64,000 bases of DNA from positions 1-64,000 of the forward strand of contig NZ_PDNU01000004.1 of assembly GCF_002631185.1 (NCBI RefSeq). The letters run 5' to 3'. The translations under genes and the position numbers were made by a program. Each line of letters begins with the position of its first letter. Positions within the stretch are counted from its first letter, which is position 1. This document shows, one piece after another, positions 24,568 through 33,546 of this stretch. The notes below the pieces were generated by a model that was given only the letters and a program-made list of their open reading frames with translations, searched no databases and was not told the DNA's origin. The DNA comes from Teichococcus rhizosphaerae (GTDB taxonomy: Bacteria; Pseudomonadota; Alphaproteobacteria; Acetobacterales; Acetobacteraceae).

Positions 24568-25689
24568 TCAGCCGACCAGCGGGTCGTAGGCGCCGGCGCG
24601 GCCCTCGGACAGGCCGTACTGGATCCAGTGCAGCGCCAGGTCCTCCGCCGAGGTCAGGCCGGCGGCGGCGAGATCGGCATTGACGGCGGCGTAGCTGGTC
24701 TCGTTGAACAGGTCGGCCTCGCGGCCCTCGCCGGAGCCGTACTGGATGAAGTGCAGGGCACCGGCATCCGAGATCCCCTCGGCGCCGTTGGCGCCGCGGT
24801 AGGCCTCGACCAGATCGACATGGCTGGCCACATATTGCAGGCCGCCGAAGGTGATGTCGCGGCCCTCGCCGAGGCCGTTCTGGATGTAGTGGGCGGCGCC
24901 CGCATCCTCGATCGCCGCGGCACCGCCCGCGCCGCCGAAGGCCGCGATCAGGTCGTCATGGCTGGCCACATAGTCCAGCCCGTCGAAGGTGACGGTGCGG
25001 CCCTCGTTGAAGCCGAACTGCACGAAATGCTCGGTGCCGGCCACGTCGTTCGCGCCGAAGACGCCGATCAGGTCCTCATGGCTCGCGATGTAGGACAGGC
25101 CGGCGAAATCGGTCGGGCGGCCCTCGGCGCGGCCGGCGACGAGATAATGGCGGGCGCCGCCCTCATCGGCGTTGGCGCCGAAATCGGGGCTCGCCAGCAC
25201 GTCCAGATTGGCGGCCAGATAGGAATTACCGTCGAAGCCGAAGCCGCGGCCCTCCACCGCGCCATAGTCGCGGAAGTGATCGAACGCGGCGCCCGGATCA
25301 ACACCCAGCGCGTCCGCCACGTCGAGGTTCGAGGCGAGGTAGGTGTAGGACAGGAACTCGTTGAAGTCGTTGAACTCGTAGGCGCCCGGGTTGCCGGTGA
25401 ACTCCAGCGCCTCGATGTCCAGCAGGGTCTTCACGCCCTCCGGCCCCCGCAGCACGCCTTCATTCTCGTAGCGGTAGACCTCCCACGCCTCCAGCGCGCC
25501 GCCGACGCGGACGGTGTCGCGCCCGTCGCCACCCTCGACGCGATCGATGCCCGGGCCGGGCTGGAGCAGGTCGTTGCCGCCACGCGCCTCGATGCGGTCA
25601 TTGCCGCCAAGGCCGACAATGGTGTCATTCTCGCGCGAATCGGGAGCGACCAGGTCGTCGTTGCCTTCGGTGCCTATGATAACAGCCAT
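24568..25689 (-). CDS. RTX-type calcium-binding protein with YxASxxDL repeats
   Basis: 373-residue acidic protein without an N-terminal signal peptide. Residues 6-60 carry glycine-aspartate nonapeptide-like repeats (GTEGNDDLV, GLGGNDRIEARGGNDLL, GGDGRDTV), typical of calcium-binding RTX proteins. After a spacer come six repeats of about 42-50 residues from about residue 115 to the end. Each has Y-[LIV]-A-S/A-x-x-D-L/V...A-x-H-[FY]-x-x-x-G-x-x-EGR. Proteins of this build are usually exported by a type I system; no exporter lies beside it. The start is fixed by an AAGGAGAAGCGCC ribosome binding site. It stands alone between an FkbM methyltransferase gene and its own terminator. Confidence 0.85.
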   Translation of the reverse strand: MAVIIGTEGNDDLVAPDSRENDTIVGLGGNDRIEARGGNDLLQPGPGIDRVEGGDGRDTVRVGGALEAWEVYRYENEGVLRGPEGVKTLLDIEALEFTGNPGAYEFNDFNEFLSYTYLASNLDVADALGVDPGAAFDHFRDYGAVEGRGFGFDGNSYLAANLDVLASPDFGANADEGGARHYLVAGRAEGRPTDFAGLSYIASHEDLIGVFGANDVAGTEHFVQFGFNEGRTVTFDGLDYVASHDDLIAAFGGAGGAAAIEDAGAAHYIQNGLGEGRDITFGGLQYVASHVDLVEAYRGANGAEGISDAGALHFIQYGSGEGREADLFNETSYAAVNADLAAAGLTSAEDLALHWIQYGLSEGRAGAYDPLVG

Positions 25690-25772
25690 CGGCGCTTCTC
25701 CTTGTTTCGACTGGCCGGAAAACGGCGAAGCGCGGAACTGGTTGCCTGCCCGCCCCTGCCGTTACGCAGCCG

Positions 25773-26477
25773 TCACACGCCGCGGACCTCCGCGTCCCGC
25801 TCGCGCGGCCAGGCGAAGAAGTTGAAGACATAGCGCTCGGAGGCTGCGCCGAAGACCGAGGGATCGGGGCTCGCGCGGTGCATGCGCGGCCGGTCCAGCG
25901 CGGCGACGGGATGCCAGCGCCCGTCCAGGTGAAAGCCGGTGTCGTAGCCGAGGGCGTCGAGAAAGGCGGGAACGGCCCAGGTGGCGCCTTCGCGGTGCCG
26001 CTCCTCGAGCTCGAGCGTGAGCAGGGGCCGGCAGCGGCGCAGCGTCTCGCGGGCGCCGCGCAGCACCTCGTATTCGGCGCCCTCCACATCCAGCTTGAGC
26101 GCCACCACATCCGCCAGCGCCAGGCTGTCCAGGGTGACGGCCGGGACGGACAGGCGGCGCGTGCCGACGCGCTGCCCGAAGCCGGCATAGGATTTCACGG
26201 TGGAAGCCCATTGCTCCTGCGGCACGCCGTCCAGCACGGGCAGCACGAGCTTCAGCGTGCCCGCGGCATCCGACAGCGCTTCCCGCCGCAGCGTGACGTT
26301 GGCAAGCCCGGCACAGGCGCGGGCGAGGCGCGCATGGGCCTCCGGCAGCGGCTCGAAGGCCAGGACGCGCGCGCCCGGCAGGCGGGCCAGCGGCAGGGTC
26401 AGCAGGCCGTCATGCGCGCCGGCATCGACGATCAGGCCCGGCCGGTGCCACCGGGTGAGGAAGGTGAGCTCATCCAT
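25773..26477 (-). CDS. FkbM family methyltransferase
   Basis: 234 residues. SAM-dependent methyltransferase fold with motif I LIVDAGAHDGLLTLPLA, the acidic loop VLAFEPLPEAHARL, and the FkbM hallmark LALADVVALKLDVEGAEYEVLRGA. It ends FNFFAWPRERDAEVRGV. FkbM proteins O-methylate sugars or small molecules, and in bacteria they often sit beside surface glycan or secreted repeat-protein genes. Here the RTX-repeat gene follows after 83 bases. Substrate unknown. The start was placed at the MDELTF ATG; an upstream extension is low-complexity. Confidence 0.88.
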   Translation of the reverse strand: MDELTFLTRWHRPGLIVDAGAHDGLLTLPLARLPGARVLAFEPLPEAHARLARACAGLANVTLRREALSDAAGTLKLVLPVLDGVPQEQWASTVKSYAGFGQRVGTRRLSVPAVTLDSLALADVVALKLDVEGAEYEVLRGARETLRRCRPLLTLELEERHREGATWAVPAFLDALGYDTGFHLDGRWHPVAALDRPRMHRASPDPSVFGAASERYVFNFFAWPRERDAEVRGV

Positions 26478-26524
26478 GGTGGGAGCAGGGCATGGCGCCG
26501 GCCCGGGCGCCAGCGCCCTCCCCG

Positions 26525-27598
<1,074 letters not shown>

Positions 27599-27603
27599 GG
27601 TTC

Positions 27604-29352
27604 TCAGTTCCTCCGCAGCATGAAGTCGCGGCCGGCCAGCTTCATGCCGATGGCGACCAGGACCAGGGTGATGGCCAGCAGCAGCCCGCCAAAGGCCGCG
27701 AGCACCTCGAAATTGCCGGCCTCGCTCAGGTCGTAGAGCAGCACGGCCATGGTGCGGGTGCGCGGCCCCACCAGGAACACCGCCGCCGACAGCTCGCGCG
27801 AGGCGACGATGAAGACGATCAGCCAGCCGCCGATCAGGCTCCGGCTGATCAGCGGCGCGGTGATGCGCCGGATGGTCAGCAGGCGGCCGCCGCCCAGGAT
27901 GCGCGAGGCCTCCTCCATCTCCGGATGCACCGCCCGCACCGCGGCCGAGGAGTTGGCGAAGGCGATCGGCAGGAAGCGCGCGGTGAAGGCCAGGATGATG
28001 ATCAGCGCGGTGCCGTAGAGCGCCACGGGCGGCGCCGCGTAGGCCGCGTAGAAGCCGATCGCCATGACGATGCCGGGGATGACGAAGGGCGCCATGGCCA
28101 GGAAGCCCAGCGCCGAGCCGAAGGGCACCAGCCGCCGCGCCACGATGTAGGCCACCAGCACCGCGATGATCACCGCCGCCGTCGCCGCCGCGGCCGAGAA
28201 CCACAGCGTGTTCCAGATGGAGGTGAGCGCCATCTCGTGCCGGAACAGCAGGTAGGCGTAGTTGTCGAGCGTCAGGTTGGAGAAGGAGAGGCCCCGCCCC
28301 CAGGCCTTGGCGAAGGAGGCCTGCAGCAGCACCGCCAGCGGCATCAGCACCGAGAGCGCGCCCACGAACACGCAATAGCCGAGCAGCGCCCAGCGCCAGC
28401 CGCCCAGCCGGATCGGGCGCCGCTCGCCGCCCTTGCCGGTCTGCGAGACGAAGCCCTTGCGCGCCAGCAGCAGCTTCTGCACCGCGATCATGCCGATGGT
28501 GATGAGCAGCAGCGGCATGGCGTAGGCGGCCGCCACCTCCACCCGCACCGGATACTCGAAGAACTGCCAGAGCTGGGTGGTGACGACGTTGATGCGCGCC
28601 GGGATGCCGATGATGGCCGGCGTGCCGAACAGCGCCACCGTCTCGAGGAACACCACGATGATGCCGCCCAGCACGGCGGGCCAGACCAGCGGCAGCGTCA
28701 CCTTGCGCATCGCCGTCAGGGTGCCGGCGCCGAGGATGTTGGCCGCGTCCTCCATCTCCGACGAGATCAGGTCGAGCGCCGACTTCACGAAGATGAAGAT
28801 CAGCGGAAAGGAGTGCAGCGCGATGACGAGCGCGAGCCCGGTGAAGCTGTAGACGTTGACCAGCGGCGCCTCGATGCCGGTCAGCCAGCTCCAGGCCTGG
28901 TTGAGGAAGCCGGAGTTCGGCCCCGCCAGCAGGATCCAGCCCACCGCGCCGAGATAGGGCGGCATGATGAAGGCGCCCATCACCATGGCCCAGGTGAAGC
29001 CCTTGCCCGGCATGTCGGTGCGCGAAACGGCCCAGGCCATCGGCACCGCGAAGACCACCGAGAACAGCGAGGACAGCGCGCCCAGCATCAGGGAGTTGCC
29101 GAGCGCCTCGAGGTAGCGCGCGCGGCCATAGGCGGTGGCGTAGTTGGACAGGGTGAAGGCGCCGGTGCCCTGCTCCTCGAAGGAGACGATCAGCAGCTTG
29201 CCGATCGGCACCGCCACCAGGAACAGCAGGGCCGCCACCAGCAGCACCCAGAGCAGGTTCGATGGCTCCAGGTAGCGCAGGCGCCTGAGCAGGCCGGACC
29301 GCCGCGCTTCCAGCGCGGCGGGCTTGGCCAGGATCGCGGCGGAATCCGTCAT
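27604..29352 (-). CDS. ABC transporter permease, fused two-domain (FbpB-like)
   Basis: 582 residues with about 12 membrane helices in two similar halves. Each half has an EAA-type loop facing the ATPase: LISSEMEDAANILGAGTLTAMRKVTLPLVWPA and AVHPEMEEASRILGGGRLLTIRRITAPLI. This tandem arrangement is typical of iron(III), 2-aminoethylphosphonate and thiamine importers. It lies between the proximal binding protein gene (34 bases away) and the ATPase gene (five bases away). Substrate cannot be read from the permease. Confidence 0.94.
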   Translation of the reverse strand: MTDSAAILAKPAALEARRSGLLRRLRYLEPSNLLWVLLVAALLFLVAVPIGKLLIVSFEEQGTGAFTLSNYATAYGRARYLEALGNSLMLGALSSLFSVVFAVPMAWAVSRTDMPGKGFTWAMVMGAFIMPPYLGAVGWILLAGPNSGFLNQAWSWLTGIEAPLVNVYSFTGLALVIALHSFPLIFIFVKSALDLISSEMEDAANILGAGTLTAMRKVTLPLVWPAVLGGIIVVFLETVALFGTPAIIGIPARINVVTTQLWQFFEYPVRVEVAAAYAMPLLLITIGMIAVQKLLLARKGFVSQTGKGGERRPIRLGGWRWALLGYCVFVGALSVLMPLAVLLQASFAKAWGRGLSFSNLTLDNYAYLLFRHEMALTSIWNTLWFSAAAATAAVIIAVLVAYIVARRLVPFGSALGFLAMAPFVIPGIVMAIGFYAAYAAPPVALYGTALIIILAFTARFLPIAFANSSAAVRAVHPEMEEASRILGGGRLLTIRRITAPLISRSLIGGWLIVFIVASRELSAAVFLVGPRTRTMAVLLYDLSEAGNFEVLAAFGGLLLAITLVLVAIGMKLAGRDFMLRRN

Positions 29353-29386
29353 GCGGTCGCGTCTCCCTCGCGGCGTCGGGGTGGGT

Positions 29387-30445
29387 TCAGATGCCGAAGG
29401 TGTCGCGCCATTGTTCCTTCACCTCCGGCACGCCGCTCTCCACCTCCTGCGGTGTGGGCATGATGATCTTGATGGCGCTGAGCGGGGCCGCGCCTTCGGG
29501 CGGCGGCACGTCGCTGCGCAGGGACTCCGAGAAGTAGCGCCGCGTGGTGCGGAAGTATTCCGGCCCGGTGGCGAACTCCATGAACAGCTTCGCCGCATTG
29601 GGGTGCGGGGCGTTCTTCTGGATGCAGCTCGGCGACGGGATCACCACCGTGCCGTCCGTCGGGTAGATCAGCTCCTGCGGGTTGCCGCGCGAGATGGACA
29701 GCAGCGCCGTGGCCGATGGGACCGCGACGCCGATGCTGCGCTCGCCGGCGTTCAGCGCCGTCACTGGGTCGATGCTGGAGCGGCCGATCTGCGGCTGGTT
29801 CCTCTCAAGCTTGGTGAAGTAGTCCCAGCCATACATCTTGCGCATCAGCACGGCCCAGGCGCCGATGGCGCCGCTGAAGCCCGGATGGCCCACGGCCAGC
29901 TTGCCGCGCCATTTCGGGTCCAGCAGGTCCTGCCAGCTCTTCGGCGCCTCCTCCGCGCTCACCTGCCGGGTGTGGCGGGAGATGAGGTGGACGCCGATGT
30001 AGAAGACATGGAACTGGTCGTCCGGGTCGCCGGCCTTGCGGACGAACTCCATCAGCCCCTCGGCATTGCGCGGGCGGTAGGCCATCAGCCGCCCCTGCCG
30101 CTTGAGGAAGGTGGAGTGGCTGTAGTCGGTGGAGCTGAACACGTCGCATTGCGCGACGCCGGCGCGGATGTCCTGGGAGAGCCGCTGGAAGGCTACCTGC
30201 GAGGTGCTGCGCACCACGTTCACATGCACGCCCGGATAGCGCTCCCCGAAGGCGCGGCCCACCGCCTCGGAGGTTTCCGCGCTCTGCTGGCCGGAATACC
30301 AGGTGACCTGGCCCTCGCGCCGGGCCGCCTCGTAGAGCTCCCTCTCATGCGCCGGCAGCTCCTGCGCGGCGGCGCGCGCGGCGGCGCCGCTGCCCGCGAT
30401 GATGGCGGCACTGGCCAGCAGGCCGCGCCGGCTGATCCCTTCCAT
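29387..30445 (-). CDS. ABC transporter substrate-binding protein, copy 1 (Fe3+-type fold)
   Basis: 352 residues with a twin-arginine-like signal (SRRGLLASAAIIAGSGAAARA). The mature part matches the AfuA/FbpA-type extracellular solute-binding family: EGQVTWYSGQQSAETSEAVGRAFGERYPG at the start, VAQCDVFSSTDYSHSTFLKRQG, YRPRNAEGLMEF, PKSWQDLLDPKWRGKLAVGHPGFSGA and LMRKMYGWDYF. The tyrosine ligands that hold iron in classical FbpA are not obvious, so an organic ion may be the substrate. It is closely similar along its length to the neighbouring copy 2, clearly a tandem duplicate. Confidence 0.92.
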   Translation of the reverse strand: MEGISRRGLLASAAIIAGSGAAARAAAQELPAHERELYEAARREGQVTWYSGQQSAETSEAVGRAFGERYPGVHVNVVRSTSQVAFQRLSQDIRAGVAQCDVFSSTDYSHSTFLKRQGRLMAYRPRNAEGLMEFVRKAGDPDDQFHVFYIGVHLISRHTRQVSAEEAPKSWQDLLDPKWRGKLAVGHPGFSGAIGAWAVLMRKMYGWDYFTKLERNQPQIGRSSIDPVTALNAGERSIGVAVPSATALLSISRGNPQELIYPTDGTVVIPSPSCIQKNAPHPNAAKLFMEFATGPEYFRTTRRYFSESLRSDVPPPEGAAPLSAIKIIMPTPQEVESGVPEVKEQWRDTFGI

Positions 30446-30537
30446 GGTGTCTCTCCCCTGTGCTTCCTGCTTGCCGCCGCGGCGTCGTTGCGCCGCGGCC
30501 CGGTCCGGCCAGGCGCCGGCCTTCGGGCGCCGTTCCC

Positions 30538-31602
30538 TCAGACGCCGAAGGTGTCGCGCCAGAGCTCCTTCACCTCCTGCCCGTCGCGCTCCAGCGCCTC
30601 CGGGTCGGCGGTGATCAGCGGGATCTCGGAAAGCGGCCGCGCGCCGGGCGGCGGCGGCACGTCGTCGCGCAGCGACTCACCGAAGAACCGGCGGGTGACC
30701 CGCTGGCCCTCCGGCCCGGTCAGGAACTCCATGAACAGCCGCGCCGCGCTGGCATGCGGCGCGTTCCTCAGCACGGCGCTCGGCGCGGGCACCATCAGCG
30801 TGCCATCGGTCGGGTAGATCAGCGTGATCGGGTTCCCGCGCGAGATGGAAAGCAGCGTGGTGGCCGAGGGAATGCCGGCGCCGATGACGCGCTCCCCGGC
30901 GTTCAGCGTGGTCACCGGGTCGCCGCTGGAGCGGCCGATCTGCGGCTGGTTCTTCTCCAGCGCCTTGAAGTAATCCCAGCCATACATCTTGCGCATCAGC
31001 AGGCACCAGGAGGTGATGGCGCCGCTGTAGCCGGGATGGCCCACCGCGATCTTGCCGCGCCACTTCGGGTCGGTCAGGTCCTTCCAGCTCTTCGGCGCCT
31101 CCGCCTCGGACACGGCGTTGCTGTTCCGGGCCATCAGGTAGAGGCCGAGATAGGTGACGTGGAAGAAGCCGTCCGGATCGCCCGCGTCGCGCGCCGCCTG
31201 GATCAGCCCATCCGCGTTGCGCGGGCGGTAGGCCGCCAGCCGGTCCTGGCGCTTCAGGTGGGCGGCGTGGCTGTGGTCGGTGGAGCTGAACACGTCGCAT
31301 TGCGCGATGCCCGCGCGCATGTCCTGCGCCAGCCGCTGGAAGGCCACCTGCGAGGTGCTGCGCACCACATTCACCTTCACCCCCGGATAGCGCTCGGAGA
31401 AGCCCCGCCCCAGCGCCTCGGAGGGCTCGGCCTGCATCTGGCCGGTGTACCAGGTGACCTCGCCCTCGCTCTTCGCGGCCTCGTACAGCGCCTTCTCATG
31501 CGCGGGCATGTCCTGCGCCCGCGCCTCCTGCGCCTGCGCGAGCCTCGCCGCGGCCCCGCCCGCCGCCAGGCCAAGCAGCAGACGCCTGTTCAGAACCACC
31601 AT
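30538..31602 (-). CDS. ABC transporter substrate-binding protein, copy 2 (tandem paralog)
   Basis: 354 residues with signal peptide MVVLNRRLLLGLAAGGAAARLAQA. Well over half of its residues match copy 1 by eye: RYPGVKVNVVRSTSQVAFQRL, AQCDVFSSTDHSH, RGKIAVGHPGYSGA, LMRKMYGWDYF, KNQPQIGRSS and ELWRDTFGV at the end. Differences cluster at cleft-facing positions such as HVTYLGLYLMARNSNAVSEAEA against HVFYIGVHLISRHTRQVSAEEA, so the two may bind different ligands for the same permease. Copy 1 follows after 92 bases. The enoyl-CoA hydratase-like gene lies 109 bases upstream on the same strand. Confidence 0.92.
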   Translation of the reverse strand: MVVLNRRLLLGLAAGGAAARLAQAQEARAQDMPAHEKALYEAAKSEGEVTWYTGQMQAEPSEALGRGFSERYPGVKVNVVRSTSQVAFQRLAQDMRAGIAQCDVFSSTDHSHAAHLKRQDRLAAYRPRNADGLIQAARDAGDPDGFFHVTYLGLYLMARNSNAVSEAEAPKSWKDLTDPKWRGKIAVGHPGYSGAITSWCLLMRKMYGWDYFKALEKNQPQIGRSSGDPVTTLNAGERVIGAGIPSATTLLSISRGNPITLIYPTDGTLMVPAPSAVLRNAPHASAARLFMEFLTGPEGQRVTRRFFGESLRDDVPPPPGARPLSEIPLITADPEALERDGQEVKELWRDTFGV

Positions 31603-31711
31603 CGCCAGTTTCCTCCCTTGTCGCGGCGGGGTGGCGGCTCTGCGTCCGCCTTGGCGCCCCGCACGGTGGCAGCCCGGCCCAAGGGCCGGGGAAGATCGGG
31701 CCGCGGAAGCC

Positions 31712-32521
31712 TCAGCGCCCGGCGAAGACCGGCGGCCGCTTCTCCTGGAAGGCGCGGCGGCCCTCGGCATAGTCGGCGCTGTCGAAGCAGGCGCGGTTGA
31801 GCTGCTCCACCAGTGCCTTGTCCCGCGCCATCGGGTCGCCCGCGAGCTGGTCGATCGCCACCTTGGACGCCTCCACCGAAAGGGGCGCGTTGCGGGCGAT
31901 CTGCAAGGCCAGCTCGGTCACGGTGGCCTCCAGCTCCTCCGGCGGCACCACGCGGTTGACCAGGCGGCAGGCCAGCGCCTCGGCCGCGTCGAGCTGGCGG
32001 CCGGTGAACAGGATCTCCTTGGCCATGGCCGGCCCCGCCAGCGCCACCAGCCGCGACAGGCTCTCATAGCCATAGGCGATGCCGAGCTTGGCCGCCGGAA
32101 TGCCGAAGCGGCTGTCGCTGGAGGCGATGCGCAGATCGGCCATTAGCGCCGTGGCGTAGCCGCCGCCGATGCAGAAGCCCTGGATCATCGCAATCAGCGG
32201 CTTGCGCAGCCCTTCCAGCCTGCGCCGCGCCTCGCCGCTGCGCCGGCCATATTCCTGCTGCGCCGCGGCATCGGCGCGCACGCGGTCGAACTCGCTGATG
32301 TCGGCGCCCGAGGCGAAGGCCTTGCCGCCCGCGCCATGCATCACCACCACGCGCACCGCGTCGTCGGCGGCGAAGTCGTCGGCGGCCGCGGCGATCGCGT
32401 CCCACATCGCCAGCGAGATGGCGTTGCGCTTCTCCGGCTGGTTGATCGTCAGCCAGCCAATGCCGTGCTCCTTGCGGGTCAGGATCTTGTTGGCGGCGTC
32501 AGGGGAAAACTGGACGTTCAT
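31712..32521 (-). CDS. Enoyl-CoA hydratase/isomerase family protein
   Basis: 269-residue crotonase-fold enzyme. The oxyanion-hole segments are AFASGADISEFDRVR and the glycine run GFCIGGGYATALMADLRIAS. In classical hydratases two glutamates activate water. Here the first position reads FGIPAAKLGIAYGY (alanine where PE is expected), while the second is kept in AKEILFTGRQLDAAEAL. One remaining glutamate is the pattern of delta3-delta2 enoyl-CoA isomerases, so isomerisation or another crotonase reaction is more likely than hydration. It is the first gene of a minus-strand set that continues with the ABC importer, and it is divergent from a GntR regulator. Confidence 0.88.
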   Translation of the reverse strand: MNVQFSPDAANKILTRKEHGIGWLTINQPEKRNAISLAMWDAIAAAADDFAADDAVRVVVMHGAGGKAFASGADISEFDRVRADAAAQQEYGRRSGEARRRLEGLRKPLIAMIQGFCIGGGYATALMADLRIASSDSRFGIPAAKLGIAYGYESLSRLVALAGPAMAKEILFTGRQLDAAEALACRLVNRVVPPEELEATVTELALQIARNAPLSVEASKVAIDQLAGDPMARDKALVEQLNRACFDSADYAEGRRAFQEKRPPVFAGR

Positions 32522-32648
32522 GGAATGCCGGACCTTGCTGCAGTGCCAGAGGCGATCACGCGCGTCGGGGAACGGCGCCGGGCCAGTGGCCAGCGTGGCG
32601 GCGTGTGGCGGCGGCCTGCCCGTGGGGGCGGTCCACGCTTCCGGTTCG

Positions 32649-32666
32649 TTCCTCTCCTGAGAGGAA
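32649..32666. promoter_or_regulatory. 18-bp palindrome, candidate GntR operator
   Basis: TTCCTCTCCTGAGAGGAA is a perfect 8+2+8 palindrome in the 210-base gap between the divergent crotonase and GntR genes. It sits directly beside a possible -35 box. Its position fits an operator for the adjacent FadR-like regulator. That role is inferred from position only. Confidence 0.45.
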
Positions 32667-32668
32667 GC

Positions 32669-32696
32669 TTGTCACCGCCCATGCAGGCTGTAAACA
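32669..32696 (+). promoter_or_regulatory. Possible promoter of the GntR regulator gene
   Basis: TTGTCA (five of six -35 matches) is followed after 16 bases by TAAACA, a weak -10 match, in the most AT-rich part of the gap and 36 bases before the regulator's ATG. The adjoining palindrome would overlap polymerase binding. Confidence 0.35.
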
Positions 32697-32731
32697 ATAA
32701 ACACCGCGCTCAGGCGGGGAGGCCACCGTCC

Positions 32732-33520
32732 ATGTCACACCGACCGGCAGCCGGCGGCCGCTCCGGTGACGAGACACGCGAAGGCGCGAGCGGCGTCTCG
32801 GCATTGCGCGACCGCATCGCCGCGCGGCAGCCGCTCGGCCGCAGCGTCAAGGCGGCGCTGGAGGCGCTGATCGAGAGCGGCGCGCTGCCGCCCGGCGCGC
32901 GGCTGAACGAGGTGGCGCTGGCGGCGCGGCTCGGCGTCAGCCGCGGCCCGGTGCGCGAGGCGGCGCGCGCGCTGGAAAAGGACGGGCTTGTCACCGTCAT
33001 CCTCAACAGAGGCGCCTTCGTGCGCACCCTCGGGCTGGAGGAGGCGGCGCAGATCTACGAGCTGAACGCGGTGCTGTTCGGCCATGCCGCCGCCCTGCTG
33101 GCCGAGCGCCTGTCCGGCCGCGCCGGCGCGCCGGAGGCCGCCACGCTGCGCGAAACGGTGGCGCGCATGGACCGCGCCGTGGAACAGGGCGCGCTTGAGG
33201 CCTTCTTCGCCGACAACGCGCTGTTCCACCGGCAGATCGTGGAGTTCTGCGGCAACCAGCCGCTGCGCGCGGTCTATCTGGAGCACACGCGCAAGCTGCT
33301 GCTGCTGCGCCGCCGCTCCTTCGATGCCGCCGGCAACATGCGGGCGGCCAATGCGGAGCACCATCGCCTGCTGGCCAGCATCCTGGCCGGGGCGGCAGAG
33401 CCGGCGCGGCGCCACGCGGAGGCGCACACGCGCGCCGGGCGGGCCCGCTTCCTGGCCGCCATCGCGCAGGGCGGCGCGGCGGCGGAGCCCAGCGACACGC
33501 CCCATGAACAGGCGCCGTGA
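32732..33520 (+). CDS. GntR family transcriptional regulator (FCD/FadR subfamily)
   Basis: 262 residues. After a disordered N-terminus the winged-helix DNA-binding domain spans about residues 35-105 (ALIESGALPPGARLNEVALAARLGVSRGPVREAARALEKDGLV...NRGAFV). An all-helical FCD effector domain follows (AAQIYELNAVLFGHAAALLAERL...FFADNALFHRQIVEFCGNQPL...EHHRLLASILAG), whose conserved histidines and aspartate typically bind a metal and an organic acid. It likely controls the divergent crotonase/ABC importer genes and the epimerase gene 26 bases downstream. A FadR-type ligand such as an acyl-CoA or hydroxy acid would fit. Confidence 0.9.
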   Translation: MSHRPAAGGRSGDETREGASGVSALRDRIAARQPLGRSVKAALEALIESGALPPGARLNEVALAARLGVSRGPVREAARALEKDGLVTVILNRGAFVRTLGLEEAAQIYELNAVLFGHAAALLAERLSGRAGAPEAATLRETVARMDRAVEQGALEAFFADNALFHRQIVEFCGNQPLRAVYLEHTRKLLLLRRRSFDAAGNMRAANAEHHRLLASILAGAAEPARRHAEAHTRAGRARFLAAIAQGGAAAEPSDTPHEQAP

Positions 33521-33546
33521 CACACGGCGGATCGGAAGGAAACACC

